Positions 34,231 to 42,830 of a DNA stretch of 64,000 bases are shown one piece after another. The notes beneath the pieces were generated by a model. It was given only the letters and a program-made list of their open reading frames with translations, did not search any database and was not told where the DNA came from. The translations under genes and the position numbers were made by a program. The stretch is from Dactylosporangium vinaceum. GTDB lineage: Bacteria > Actinomycetota > Actinomycetes > Mycobacteriales > Micromonosporaceae. Where the stretch lies: assembly GCF_019904175.1 (NCBI RefSeq), contig NZ_CP061913.1, positions 4,898,001 to 4,962,000 of the forward strand. Direction: 5' to 3'. Position 1 is the stretch's first letter. Every line of letters begins with the position of its first letter.

Positions 34231-34632
34231 GTGGCTCTCAGCATCGACGACCGCATCGCCATCACCGATCTGATCAACCTGCACGGGCACCTGGTCGACC
34301 GCGGCGACTTCGACGGCCTGGCCGCGCTGTTCACCGCGGACGTCGTCTACGACGTGTCGGCGCTTGGCGGCGGCGTCCTGACCGGACTGCGCGCGGGCCG
34401 GGAGGCCGCGCTGGCCCTGGGCGAGCGCAACCCGGTCGCCCACCACGTCACGAACATCGTCCTGCACGACGCGGGCGACGGCGTGGTGCGCGCACTGTCC
34501 AAGGGCTTCGGCGTGCTCACGAACGGCACGACGGGCAGCGTCACCTACGACGACACCGTCGAACGCACAGCGCACGGCTGGCGCATCACCCACCGCATCG
34601 TGCGCCCCCGCCGCACACCGCTGCACGAATGA
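34231..34632 (+). CDS. SnoaL/NTF2-like domain protein
   Basis: 133 residues. The cone-shaped alpha+beta barrel pattern is clear: SIDDRIAITDLINLHGHLVD, FDGLAALFTADVVYDVS, HHVTNIVLHDAGDG and HGWRITHRIVRPRR. Members act as small isomerases, dehydratases or binding proteins; His26 and Asp-rich positions may line the pocket. Its last codons are repeated twice in the following 160 bp. Confidence 0.78.
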   Translation: MALSIDDRIAITDLINLHGHLVDRGDFDGLAALFTADVVYDVSALGGGVLTGLRAGREAALALGERNPVAHHVTNIVLHDAGDGVVRALSKGFGVLTNGTTGSVTYDDTVERTAHGWRITHRIVRPRRTPLHE

Positions 34633-34795
34633 ACACGAACGCGTGTCGATCGTGCGTTGGGCGGGCGTCGATCGTGCGTTGGTCGTGCGTCTCCCGGTGG
34701 GCGCCGCTGCACGAATGAACACGAACGCGCATCGACCGATGCGGCGGCCGGGCGTCCCGTGGCGGGCGCTGCTGCACGGATGAACACGCGAACGA
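34618..34795. repeat. three partial copies of the NTF2-like gene 3' end
   Basis: The 26 bp at 34618-34643, which include the gene's last codons and stop, recur unchanged at 34704-34729 and in altered form at 34769-34795. Between the first two lies a 16-bp direct repeat, GTCGATCGTGCGTTGG, at 34645-34660 and 34667-34682. No separate gene is evident in 34633-34798. Confidence 0.75.
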
Positions 34796-34798
34796 GCG

Positions 34799-37700
34799 TC
34801 AGGTGAGCGGGAGCGGGCCGCCGTGGCCGGGGATGCCGCGGTCGGGCGGGATCGGGGTGTCGCCGGGCGTCGCGGCCGTGATGCCGTGGGCGCGGGTCTG
34901 GGCGGCCAGGCGCTGGTAGTACGCGGCGACGGCGGCCAGCGCCGACCGGGCCGCGTCGAGCAGGGTGGCGCCCGCCTGCGCGATCACGTCCGCCTCGTGC
35001 TGTTCGAACGCTCGCACACCGGACAGCACGGCGTGCTTCACGTCGCGCAGCAGTTGCACGTCGGCGTGCGCATACGCGCGGCACAGCGCCGCGGCGTGCG
35101 CGAAATCGTCGCCGGTCTGGACGGACTCCTGCACGGCGCCGACCGAGAAGCGCACGAGCGCGGTGTCCGCACGGGCGTCGAGCGCGGCCAGGTCCGTGTC
35201 GTAGGTGCGCACGTCGAGCGCCGGATCGCAGAAGCCGACGGTGTGCTGCCACAGCGTGCGCAGGTCGTCGTGCAGCAGGCCGTCCAGGTAGCTGACCAGG
35301 AAGCGGCGGTGCGACTCGACGACGTACTGGGCCTTGAACCGGCTCAGCTCGGCCGGGTCCTCACCGGCCGTCGCCGTCGCCGCGGTGAAGCCGTAGTCGG
35401 CGCACAGCGCGTTCTCCATCCCGGCCAGCAGGTAGACGACCCGGACCCAGGTGCGGAACAGCTCCTCCAGCGGCATCGAACGCAGCCCGGCCTCGGTGAG
35501 CACGACACCCCAGCGGGAGCCGAAGCGCAGCCGGCGCAGGTGCCCGATCTGGTACATCGACAACTGCGCGTCGATCTCGGCGTGGACGTGGTGCAGGACC
35601 TTGCGGTAGGCGGCCGTCGCGTCCAGGCCGACGTGGTTGCGGATGATGTGCGGCCCGCCGATGTGCAGGTGGATGAACTCGGTGACGTCGAAGACGGCAC
35701 CCCCGATCGCCATCCAGTAGCCGTCCTGCGGTGTCGTGTGCCGGGCCAGCTCGGAGATGTCGAAGCGGGCACCCTGCTGCGCGTGGCCCAGGTACGTGGT
35801 GAAGACGTCCTCGCTCAGCCGCCCCTCGGCGACCAGGCGGCGCAGGAACTCCCGGCCGTCACCGGGAACGATCCCGGCCAGGGCCTTCACGACCGCGACC
35901 GCGAACGGCGCGCTGCCGCAGATGTAGACGTGGGCGCCGCGGTCGCCGATGAGGTCCCACAGCGCGTCGGCCCCGGCCCGGATCAGGTCGTCGACCCGGC
36001 GCCGGGTGCCGTCGCCGACCGTGTGCCGGCGCCCGTCGAAGGCGACCGCGTGGTCCGTGCGGGAGAACGCGACGGCGAGGGTGAGCCGGCCCGCCGCCGC
36101 GGCCGCGTCGAGGTCGGCGTGCTCGACGAACTCCTCCGGTGAGCGCACACCCCAGTACAGGTGGGCGGGGCCCGGGTGGGCGGCGACGAACCCGTGGAAC
36201 GGCGCGATCCCGGACCCGGCGGCGAACATGACGATCGGCCGGTCCGGCTCGGCGGGCAGCCGGAACCGGGGCGTGGCCACGATCTGCAGCGACAGCCGCG
36301 CGCTGCCCTCGGTGCTCGCCCGGCGCAGGAAGTGCGAGGCGGCACCCCGGCGCGGGCGCGGATACGACCACGGCGTGCGGGCCGAGGTGTAGTCCAGGCC
36401 GGCGACGATCAGCCGCAGTGTGGCCGCCGGCCGGCCGGGCGGCGGGGCGGAGGCGATCGAGTACAGCCGGAACGGCTCGGGAGCGATCACGGCACACAGG
36501 GAGTCGGCCTCGTCCGGTGCGGCCTTCCACAGCCGGGTCACGTCCCAGCCGCCCGCGTGCAGCAGGTTGAGCACGTCCCAGAGCTCCCACTGGTCCTCCA
36601 TGCGCGCGTCGACGATGCGCCGCCAGGAGCCGACCGCGCTCAGCCGCACCAGCCGCTTCGCCACGGCCCGCCCGATCGGGCGCAGCTGTGCGAAGCGCAG
36701 CAGGGTGCGCAGCGGCAGCACGTCGACGTCGCCGTAGCCGGAGCGCTGCTGGACCGCGGCCCGCCAGGCGGGGGAGAGGCCGACGAGCTCCTCGCCGGTC
36801 GCCTGCAGCGCGGCGACGGTGCGGCGGACCAACTCGTCGTCGTGCTCGGCGAGGACGCCGACGCGGTCGCCGGGCTGGTGGTGCACGCCCTGGCCGGTGA
36901 CGTCGAGGTCCAGGTAGCACGTCCAGGCACCGGACGCGCCGGTGACGACGCGGCCGCGGCGGGCGGTGCCGAAGACGACCGGCGGGCCGACGGGCGGGCG
37001 GCGCTCGTCGCGCACGACGGCGAGCTCACCGTCCACCCTGTCCCACGTGCGGTCCTTGAACAGGCCGGTGAACCGGGCCCCGGTGGTGACCTGCCGGCCG
37101 ACCTTGAAGGCGACCTCCAGGAAGCCGTACGCCTTGATCCGGTGCAGCCCCATCCAGCCGCGGTCGCCCGCGTACGCGTCCAGGACGGCGTTGTAGACAC
37201 CGCGCAGCGCGCTGTTGCGGGTCTCCTCGACGTACTGGCGCACCGACACCTCGCGCAGCGCCGCGACCAGGTCGCGCCAGTGGCGCGGGAAGAAGCCGGC
37301 GAGGTACACGCTCTGCTGCCCGACGAGCGAGCCGTAGGCCCGGCGCTCGAGGAACGCGTCGATGGCGTGGATGTGCGGCTGCGCCGTGCCGCTGGGGCTC
37401 GGCGCCCCGTCGAAGATCGGGACCCCGGCCGTGCCGACGGTCTTCGCCCACAGCACCTGGTCCAGCGGGTGGCGCGAGCGCGGGTTGGGGTCGATCTGCG
37501 GATAGATGCGCTGGGTGACGTACTGCAGCCGCTCCAGCATCACCAGCAGCGCCACCTCGAGCGCGGCCGGGTCGTCGGCGACGACCGCCTCCTGCGCCGC
37601 GACCATCGCGCCGAGCACCGGCGTCAGGCCCATCGCAAACTCGGTCGTGACCAGGTAGAACACCCGCTCGGCCGGGTTGTCCCAGGTGGGCACGAGCAGG

Positions 37701-38479
37701 TCCATGTTGTCCAGCGCGCGGGCGCCGGCCGGGTCGCGCAGCCGCCAGTTGTAGAAGAACAGGTCGATGTAGGACACGGCCGGCTGCTGCTTGCCGAGCC
37801 GCCGCGAGACAGTCGTCCACGGCCGCAGCAGCGAGTCCGGGAGCGTTCCCGGCGGGTCGACGGCCATGTACTGGTACGCGTGCGCGAACACGCCCAGCAG
37901 CGTCGACGCGCGCAGCAGGTACCGGTCCGGCAGCGCCTCGGGCCGGGCGTCGAGCACGGGCAGCGCGTCGAAGGCCCGGCGCAGCGCCAGCCGCCGGAAC
38001 AGCGCCGGGAGCTGCCCCGTCATCTCGTCCCAGGCCCGGTGCGAATCCGGGAACGCCGCCAGCGGCGGCTCGGCGGGCAGGAACCCGTGCGCGAACGACA
38101 GGAACCCGTCGAGCTCGTGGCCCGCCCGCCGGTTGTGCGCCTCGGCCTCCTCGACCACCCGCCGGGCCGCGACCCGCCCCGGGGCCAGGGGGCGCAGCGC
38201 GGTCAGCTGGCCGGGGTCGATGAGCTCGGTCGCGTCGGGGTCGATGAACGACCAGGCCAGCTCGAAGCGCCCGATGCGCAGCCGGTCACCGGGCACCAGG
38301 ACCCGCCGGGTGATCCGCTCGTCGTTGACGAACGTCCCGTTGGTGCTGCCGAGGTCGGACAGGACCAGCTCGTCGCCGGTGAGGTCGAGCCGGGCGTGGC
38401 GGCGCGACACGTCCCGGTCGTCGAGCACGACGGTGGCCGAGCCGCCGTGGCGGCCCAGCGTGGCCGGGAGCGTGCACAC
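34799..38479 (-). CDS. FHA - IDO-like heme dioxygenase - FAD/NADPH reductase - cytochrome b5 fusion
   Basis: 1226 residues counted from GTG 38479. FHA domain, 1-80: LGRHGG, DVSRRHARL, LGSTNGTFVN. IDO-like domain, about 115-470: PWTTVSRRLGKQQPAVSYID and FFYNW, PSGTAQPHIHAIDAF, and ALRGVYNAVLDAY with proximal heme His446 in GLHRIKAY. Reductase, about 500-870: FAD motif RLYS at 671-674, nucleotide loop AAGSGIAPF near 753, YICGS near 852; no FMN domain. Cytochrome b5, about 905-985: DVTEFIHLHIGG with His939 and a second His at 963 or 964. A helical C-terminus ends in a Pro-rich tail. It probably oxidises an indole-like substrate with oxygen, fed by NADPH. It follows the CBS gene closely. The frame continues upstream without a standard start. 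Confidence 0.82.
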   Translation of the reverse strand: MCTLPATLGRHGGSATVVLDDRDVSRRHARLDLTGDELVLSDLGSTNGTFVNDERITRRVLVPGDRLRIGRFELAWSFIDPDATELIDPGQLTALRPLAPGRVAARRVVEEAEAHNRRAGHELDGFLSFAHGFLPAEPPLAAFPDSHRAWDEMTGQLPALFRRLALRRAFDALPVLDARPEALPDRYLLRASTLLGVFAHAYQYMAVDPPGTLPDSLLRPWTTVSRRLGKQQPAVSYIDLFFYNWRLRDPAGARALDNMDLLVPTWDNPAERVFYLVTTEFAMGLTPVLGAMVAAQEAVVADDPAALEVALLVMLERLQYVTQRIYPQIDPNPRSRHPLDQVLWAKTVGTAGVPIFDGAPSPSGTAQPHIHAIDAFLERRAYGSLVGQQSVYLAGFFPRHWRDLVAALREVSVRQYVEETRNSALRGVYNAVLDAYAGDRGWMGLHRIKAYGFLEVAFKVGRQVTTGARFTGLFKDRTWDRVDGELAVVRDERRPPVGPPVVFGTARRGRVVTGASGAWTCYLDLDVTGQGVHHQPGDRVGVLAEHDDELVRRTVAALQATGEELVGLSPAWRAAVQQRSGYGDVDVLPLRTLLRFAQLRPIGRAVAKRLVRLSAVGSWRRIVDARMEDQWELWDVLNLLHAGGWDVTRLWKAAPDEADSLCAVIAPEPFRLYSIASAPPPGRPAATLRLIVAGLDYTSARTPWSYPRPRRGAASHFLRRASTEGSARLSLQIVATPRFRLPAEPDRPIVMFAAGSGIAPFHGFVAAHPGPAHLYWGVRSPEEFVEHADLDAAAAAGRLTLAVAFSRTDHAVAFDGRRHTVGDGTRRRVDDLIRAGADALWDLIGDRGAHVYICGSAPFAVAVVKALAGIVPGDGREFLRRLVAEGRLSEDVFTTYLGHAQQGARFDISELARHTTPQDGYWMAIGGAVFDVTEFIHLHIGGPHIIRNHVGLDATAAYRKVLHHVHAEIDAQLSMYQIGHLRRLRFGSRWGVVLTEAGLRSMPLEELFRTWVRVVYLLAGMENALCADYGFTAATATAGEDPAELSRFKAQYVVESHRRFLVSYLDGLLHDDLRTLWQHTVGFCDPALDVRTYDTDLAALDARADTALVRFSVGAVQESVQTGDDFAHAAALCRAYAHADVQLLRDVKHAVLSGVRAFEQHEADVIAQAGATLLDAARSALAAVAAYYQRLAAQTRAHGITAATPGDTPIPPDRGIPGHGGPLPLT

Positions 38480-38528
38480 CCGTTCGCTCGCCGCCCGGGT
38501 GTGCCGGTCGACGAGGACCAGCCGCAGC

Positions 38529-38972
38529 TCAGGAATGGTAGATCACCGCACGGCACAGGTCGGCCCGCGACACCGTGCCGACGAGCTTGCCGTCGTCGAC
38601 GACCGGCAGCCGCCGGATGCCGCGGTCGAGCATCACCACGGCGGCCCGGGCCAGCTCGTCGCCGGGGCTCACGGTGGCCGCGTCGCGCACGACGAGCGGA
38701 TCGACGACCCGCTCGGCCAGCGCCCGGCCCTTGTCGAGGAACAGCTGGAACGCGTCGGCGAGCGTGCCGCCGGCCTCGGTCACGTCGTCGAACCCGGGGA
38801 GCATGGCCCGGACCAGGTCCTCCTCCGACAGCGAGCCGATGAACCGTCCGTCGTGGTCGAGTACCATCAGCTGCCCGACCTCGGACACGCTTATCACCTC
38901 GGCCGCCCGCCGGATGCTCGAGCCCAGCCGGATGTACGCCGGGAACGCCGTCATGACGTCGCTGACCAGCAC
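38529..38972 (-). CDS. CBS-domain pair protein
   Basis: 147 residues, GTG start with GGGAGG at about 38976-38981. Two CBS motifs make up the whole chain: MTAFPAYIRLGSSIRRAAEV to FIGSLSEEDLVRAML, and ERVVDPLVVRDAATVSPGDE to LVGTVSRADLCRAVIY. Such Bateman modules bind adenine nucleotides or S-adenosyl compounds and regulate a partner. It is first in the operon with the FHA-dioxygenase fusion, whose coding frame begins at its stop, so nucleotide-dependent control of that enzyme is a fair inference. Confidence 0.87.
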   Translation of the reverse strand: MLVSDVMTAFPAYIRLGSSIRRAAEVISVSEVGQLMVLDHDGRFIGSLSEEDLVRAMLPGFDDVTEAGGTLADAFQLFLDKGRALAERVVDPLVVRDAATVSPGDELARAAVVMLDRGIRRLPVVDDGKLVGTVSRADLCRAVIYHS

Positions 38973-38998
38973 GCCACCTCCCAGTGGTCCGCCGCCCG

Positions 38999-39004
38999 AG
39001 CGTA
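38999..39004 (-). promoter_or_regulatory. possible -10 box for the CBS/dioxygenase operon
   Basis: On the minus strand TACGCT fits TANNNT, 26 bp before the CBS start and ahead of its RBS. The 168-bp divergent gap (38973-39140) also has a T6 run at 39062-39067 and a GGTACC palindrome; no operator is certain. Confidence 0.3.
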
Positions 39005-39140
39005 GCCGCACGAGGCTCCTCCCATGATCGGGCGAACGTCCGGTTGATGCCGCCCGACACGGTTTTTTGCCCCAGGTACCCAGCGGCGACTGAGTACGGC
39101 GGCGGATGTGCCGGCCCGGCCGGGGTGGCGCAATGGAGCC

Positions 39141-40979
39141 ATGCCCGATGCGTATCTGACCGCGTGCGCCGCCTACCTGCCCGGTGAGCCCCTCGACAAC
39201 GACGAGATCGTGGCCCGGCTCGGCGCCGGGGACACCGGCGCGAGCGCGGCCATGCGGGCCCGCGTCCTCGCCATGAACGGCATCCGGACCCGCCACTTCG
39301 CGCTCGACCGGGCCGGCACCCCGACGATGCTCAACGAGGAGCTCGCCGCCGAGGCCGTCACCGCCGCCGTCAAGGACCGCGGCCTCGCGCTCGGCGACGT
39401 CGACCTGCTCGCCACCGGCACCACCCAGGGCGACCTGCTCGTGCCCGGGTTCGCCGCCATGGTGCACGGCCGCCTCGCCGCCGGCCCCATGGAGGTGCTG
39501 TCGGCCGGGGGCGTGTGCGCGTCCGGGATGGCCGCCCTCATCGGCGCGGTCCGCGCGGTCCGCCTGGGCGAGCGGCGGGTCGCGGTCGCGACCGGCAGCG
39601 AGTGCATCGGTCGGGCCCTGCGCCAGGACCGCTACGCCGGGCGCCCCCGCTTCGACGCCGAGTTCCTGCGCTGGACGCTGTCCGACGGGGCCGGCGCCGT
39701 CGTCGTCGAGCCCGCGCCGCGCCCCGACCGCCCGTCGCTGCGGGTCGACTGGACCCACCTGGTGTCGCACGCGCACGAGCATCCGGTGTGCATGCGGGCC
39801 GGCGTGGCCGAGACCGGCGAACCCGTCTCCGGGCAGACCTGGCTGGACCGCCCGCACGCCGCGGACGCCGAGGCCGACGGCATGTTCCGGCTGCGCCAGG
39901 ACGTGCGGCTGCTGCCCCGGCTGTTCCCGGCCGGGCTGGCCGAGTTCGCCGGGCTCGTCGACCGCGGCCTGCTCGACCCGGCATCCATCGACCACGTCCT
40001 GTGCCACTACAGCGCCGAGCACTTCCGCGGCGAGATCTTCGGGCTGCTCACCGGGGCCGGGCTGATGATCGACGAGGCGCGCTGGTTCAGCAACCTGCCC
40101 ACCGCCGGCAACACCGGGGCGGCGAGCATCTACGTGGCCCTGGCCGAGTGCTGGCGGACCGGCCGGTTCCACCCCGGCGACCGCATCCTGCTGATCGTCC
40201 CCGAGTCCGGCCGGTTCAGCTTCGCCTTCGCCCAGCTCACCTGCGTCGCCCCGGACGCCGCGGCGGCAGAACCCGCAGCGGCTTCGGCGGGTACCGCCGG
40301 TGCCCCCACCGCCCGCGACGACGGCACACCGGCGCTGCTGTCGGGACTGGCCGAGGTCTGGACCGAGTTCGAACGTGACCTGCACACCGTGCCGATCGTC
40401 GCCCGCATCGAGTCCGGCACGGCGACGATCGCCGACTACCGCCGGCTGCTGCTGCACCTGCGCCAGCAGGTCGTCGAGGGCGGCCGCTGGATCTCCCGGG
40501 CCGCGTCGAGCTTCACCGCCGACTGGTTCGAGCTGCGCAGCGCCGCCATCCGCCACGCGGCCGACGAGCACCGCGACTTCCGGCTGCTCGAACGCGACTT
40601 CGTCAACGCCGGCGGCACCCTCGCCGACATCCAGGGGGCGCCGAAGAACGTGGGGTCGGAGGCGCTGTCGGCCTACCTGTTCCAGCAGGCGAGCCTGCCC
40701 GACCCGATCGACCTGCTCGGCGCCATGTTCATCATCGAGGGCCTCGGCTCCCGCAAGGCCGCCGGCTGGGCCGCCCGGCTGCGCACCGACCTGGGCCTGA
40801 CCGCCGAGCAGACCGCGTTCCTGAGCTACCACGGCGAGGCCGACGAGGAGCACGTCGCCATGCTCGACGACGCCCTCCGGCTGGTCGCCGCCGACCCGGC
40901 TGCCCGGGCCCGGATCCTGCGCACGGCCCGGGTCGTGGCCCGGCTCTACGCGCTGCAACTGCAGGAGGTGGACCGATGA
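39141..40979 (+). CDS. KASIII-type ketosynthase fused to heme-oxygenase-like diiron oxidase
   Basis: 612 residues. Residues 1-370 are a FabH-like thiolase fold with the full triad: Cys126 (GGVCASG), His289 (LCHYSAEHF) and Asn324 (AGNTGAAS). A Pro/Ala linker (about 370-395) joins a helical C-terminal domain (about 400-600) with the HDO metal pattern: Glu533 in FIIEGLG and HxxxDxxH as His564, Asp568, His571, plus upstream Glu/His at 464-477. It would condense an acyl unit and then oxidise or cleave the product with iron and oxygen. GGAG sits only a few bases before ATG. The next gene overlaps by ATGA. Confidence 0.82.
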   Translation: MPDAYLTACAAYLPGEPLDNDEIVARLGAGDTGASAAMRARVLAMNGIRTRHFALDRAGTPTMLNEELAAEAVTAAVKDRGLALGDVDLLATGTTQGDLLVPGFAAMVHGRLAAGPMEVLSAGGVCASGMAALIGAVRAVRLGERRVAVATGSECIGRALRQDRYAGRPRFDAEFLRWTLSDGAGAVVVEPAPRPDRPSLRVDWTHLVSHAHEHPVCMRAGVAETGEPVSGQTWLDRPHAADAEADGMFRLRQDVRLLPRLFPAGLAEFAGLVDRGLLDPASIDHVLCHYSAEHFRGEIFGLLTGAGLMIDEARWFSNLPTAGNTGAASIYVALAECWRTGRFHPGDRILLIVPESGRFSFAFAQLTCVAPDAAAAEPAAASAGTAGAPTARDDGTPALLSGLAEVWTEFERDLHTVPIVARIESGTATIADYRRLLLHLRQQVVEGGRWISRAASSFTADWFELRSAAIRHAADEHRDFRLLERDFVNAGGTLADIQGAPKNVGSEALSAYLFQQASLPDPIDLLGAMFIIEGLGSRKAAGWAARLRTDLGLTAEQTAFLSYHGEADEEHVAMLDDALRLVAADPAARARILRTARVVARLYALQLQEVDR

Positions 40980-41812
40980 ACGACGCCGCGGAGACGATGG
41001 TGTGGGACGCGGTGCGGGCCGACCCGACGCTGCCCCTGGACCGCGCCACCCTCGACCTGATCGTCGCCGACCAGCGGCTGTGGTCGCGCCGCTGGGTGTA
41101 CCCCTGGATCCGCGTGATGTCCCGGCTGCTGGTCGGGGTCATCCAGGTCGTCAAGCGTCTGCTGCCCGTCCCGCTGTCCGCGCACGGGCTCATGGACCGG
41201 CTGTGCCTGTGGTTCCTGCGCCGATTCGTCGACGCGGGTGCGGTACACCTGCTGATCCGGCATTTCGTCGTCGAGACGAACCTGCTCAACTTCGTGCTGC
41301 GCAACACCCGGCCGCCGGGCCTGCAGGTGGTCACGCTGCGCCCGACGACCCTCGCCGGCCTCGGCGACCGCGCCGTCATCCAGCACGACGTCAACGTCTT
41401 CGAGGTCCTGACCGCCCTCGGCGGCCGCCCGCTCACCGCCGTGCGCGACCTCGACTTCGCCACCCTCGACATCCCGCCCCTCGACCCCGAGCCGGCCCGG
41501 CGCCGCCTCCTGCGCCTCGACATCCAGACCGCGCTGTGCCTGATGAACATCCCGTTCGCGCTGTGCCTGACCGGCCCTGAGTACCGCCGCGCCGTGCACT
41601 CGATGCGCCTCGACGAGTCGCTGCTGGGCGTGCTGGCCGCCCTGACCGGCGACCCGGTCTTCCACCGCTGGCAACCGACCGGCTCCGTGGTCCGCCTGGA
41701 CAGCACCGTAGACGTCCCGCGGGCCGTCTACGAACACGCCCTGGCCTGCGAATACGCCCACGCGACACTGGTGCGCCGCTCCACCGCGGCCCGCACCCAC
41801 GCCGCCGTCTAG
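40976..41812 (+). CDS. unknown protein coupled to the ketosynthase-oxidase
   Basis: 278 residues. It starts in the ATGA overlap with the fusion gene. Amphipathic, Leu/Val/Trp-rich helices at 35-100 suggest membrane association (WVYPWIRVMSRLLVGVIQVV); the centre has VIQHDVNVFEVL and the end YEHALACEYAHATL, both with His/Asp/Glu that could bind a metal. I do not recognise a family with confidence. Strict coupling implies it works on the same substrate, perhaps holding the acyl chain at the membrane. Confidence 0.7.
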   Translation: MNDAAETMVWDAVRADPTLPLDRATLDLIVADQRLWSRRWVYPWIRVMSRLLVGVIQVVKRLLPVPLSAHGLMDRLCLWFLRRFVDAGAVHLLIRHFVVETNLLNFVLRNTRPPGLQVVTLRPTTLAGLGDRAVIQHDVNVFEVLTALGGRPLTAVRDLDFATLDIPPLDPEPARRRLLRLDIQTALCLMNIPFALCLTGPEYRRAVHSMRLDESLLGVLAALTGDPVFHRWQPTGSVVRLDSTVDVPRAVYEHALACEYAHATLVRRSTAARTHAAV

Positions 41813-41906
41813 GCTGGTGCGGGCCCGGAACCCCGCCGTCACGCTCGCGGCGCCGCGCGACGACCTGGCGGCGCCGGGTGCGGGGCCGTTGTAGGCTTCC
41901 GGAACC

Positions 41907-42830
41907 ATGGAGCCGTTGCCGTTGCCGCCCTGTGAGCCCGGTGGTCAGGACCTGCAGGCCGTGGCCGAGTCGGTGGTGGCGTGGGCCCGGTCGGAGGCGA
42001 TGGCCGGGCTGGTCGGCGAGTTCGGGGGCGTGGCGGGCGGCGACCTCGACGAGCTCGCCGAGTTCTCGAAGGTCTGGGACTACCGGGCCGGGGTGAAGGA
42101 GCGCTTCGACACCGAGCGGGTCGACTTCGAGCCGGAGCGCGACGCGCGCGTGCGGGCGCTCATGCACGGGATCGGCATGGGTGGTGCGGCCCGTCCCGCG
42201 CACCGGCGCTACGACCACATCCTCGTGCTCGGCGGCGGGATCCGGGTCGCGCTGGGGCGCACCGACTACACGGCGCGGCTGCTCGCCGGCGGGCTCGGGC
42301 GCGGGTCGCTGACCGGGCTGGGCAGCCTGCGGCACCGCGACGACCGGGAGTTTCGCGAAGGGGCGCGGCTGGGGCTCGGACCCGTCGAGACCGAGGCCGA
42401 CATGATGGCCGAGGCGTTCAAGCGGTCGCTCGGGCTCGGCGAGCCGACCGGCACCGGGCAGTACATCCGGTCCTGGGAGCACGACATCCGGGTGCTGGCG
42501 GCGCCGAGCACGCGGCCGGGCCGGCGGGCCAACACGGCCGACACGCTCACCGGGTGGGCGGAGCTGGTGCACACACCGTCCACAGAGGACCGGCTGCTGC
42601 TGGTGACGAACTCGCCGTACGTGCGCCACCAGCACTGTGACGCGATCCGGCTCCTCGGCCACCGCTACGGGTGCGGCGTGGAGACGATCGGCTACGACGA
42701 GGCCGCGGACGCGGCCTGGGGGCGGGCGCTGAGCACGACCGAGCTGCTGCAGGAGGTGCGCTCCTCGATCCTGGCCATGCGCAACCTCTACGCCTTCACT
42801 CAGGACAGCGCCTCGACGACCGTGCGGTAG
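41907..42830 (+). CDS. hypothetical protein, possibly DUF218/ElyC-like
   Basis: 307 residues. The segment YDHILVLGGGIRVALGRTDYTARLL and the later LLLVTNSPYVRHQHCDAIRLL with GVETIGYD are reminiscent of the DUF218 (SanA/YdcF) Rossmann-like fold, which acts in envelope metabolism or SAM binding. No signal peptide is seen. TAGGCT lies 9 nt before the ATG. The gene overlaps the end of the converging DUF4239 gene by 31 bp. Confidence 0.5.
   Translation: MEPLPLPPCEPGGQDLQAVAESVVAWARSEAMAGLVGEFGGVAGGDLDELAEFSKVWDYRAGVKERFDTERVDFEPERDARVRALMHGIGMGGAARPAHRRYDHILVLGGGIRVALGRTDYTARLLAGGLGRGSLTGLGSLRHRDDREFREGARLGLGPVETEADMMAEAFKRSLGLGEPTGTGQYIRSWEHDIRVLAAPSTRPGRRANTADTLTGWAELVHTPSTEDRLLLVTNSPYVRHQHCDAIRLLGHRYGCGVETIGYDEAADAAWGRALSTTELLQEVRSSILAMRNLYAFTQDSASTTVR

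Noticed and set aside
36161..38842. 893-codon plus-strand frame opposite the dioxygenase fusion
   Set aside because: Antisense shadow; no domain, while the minus strand shows five coherent domains.
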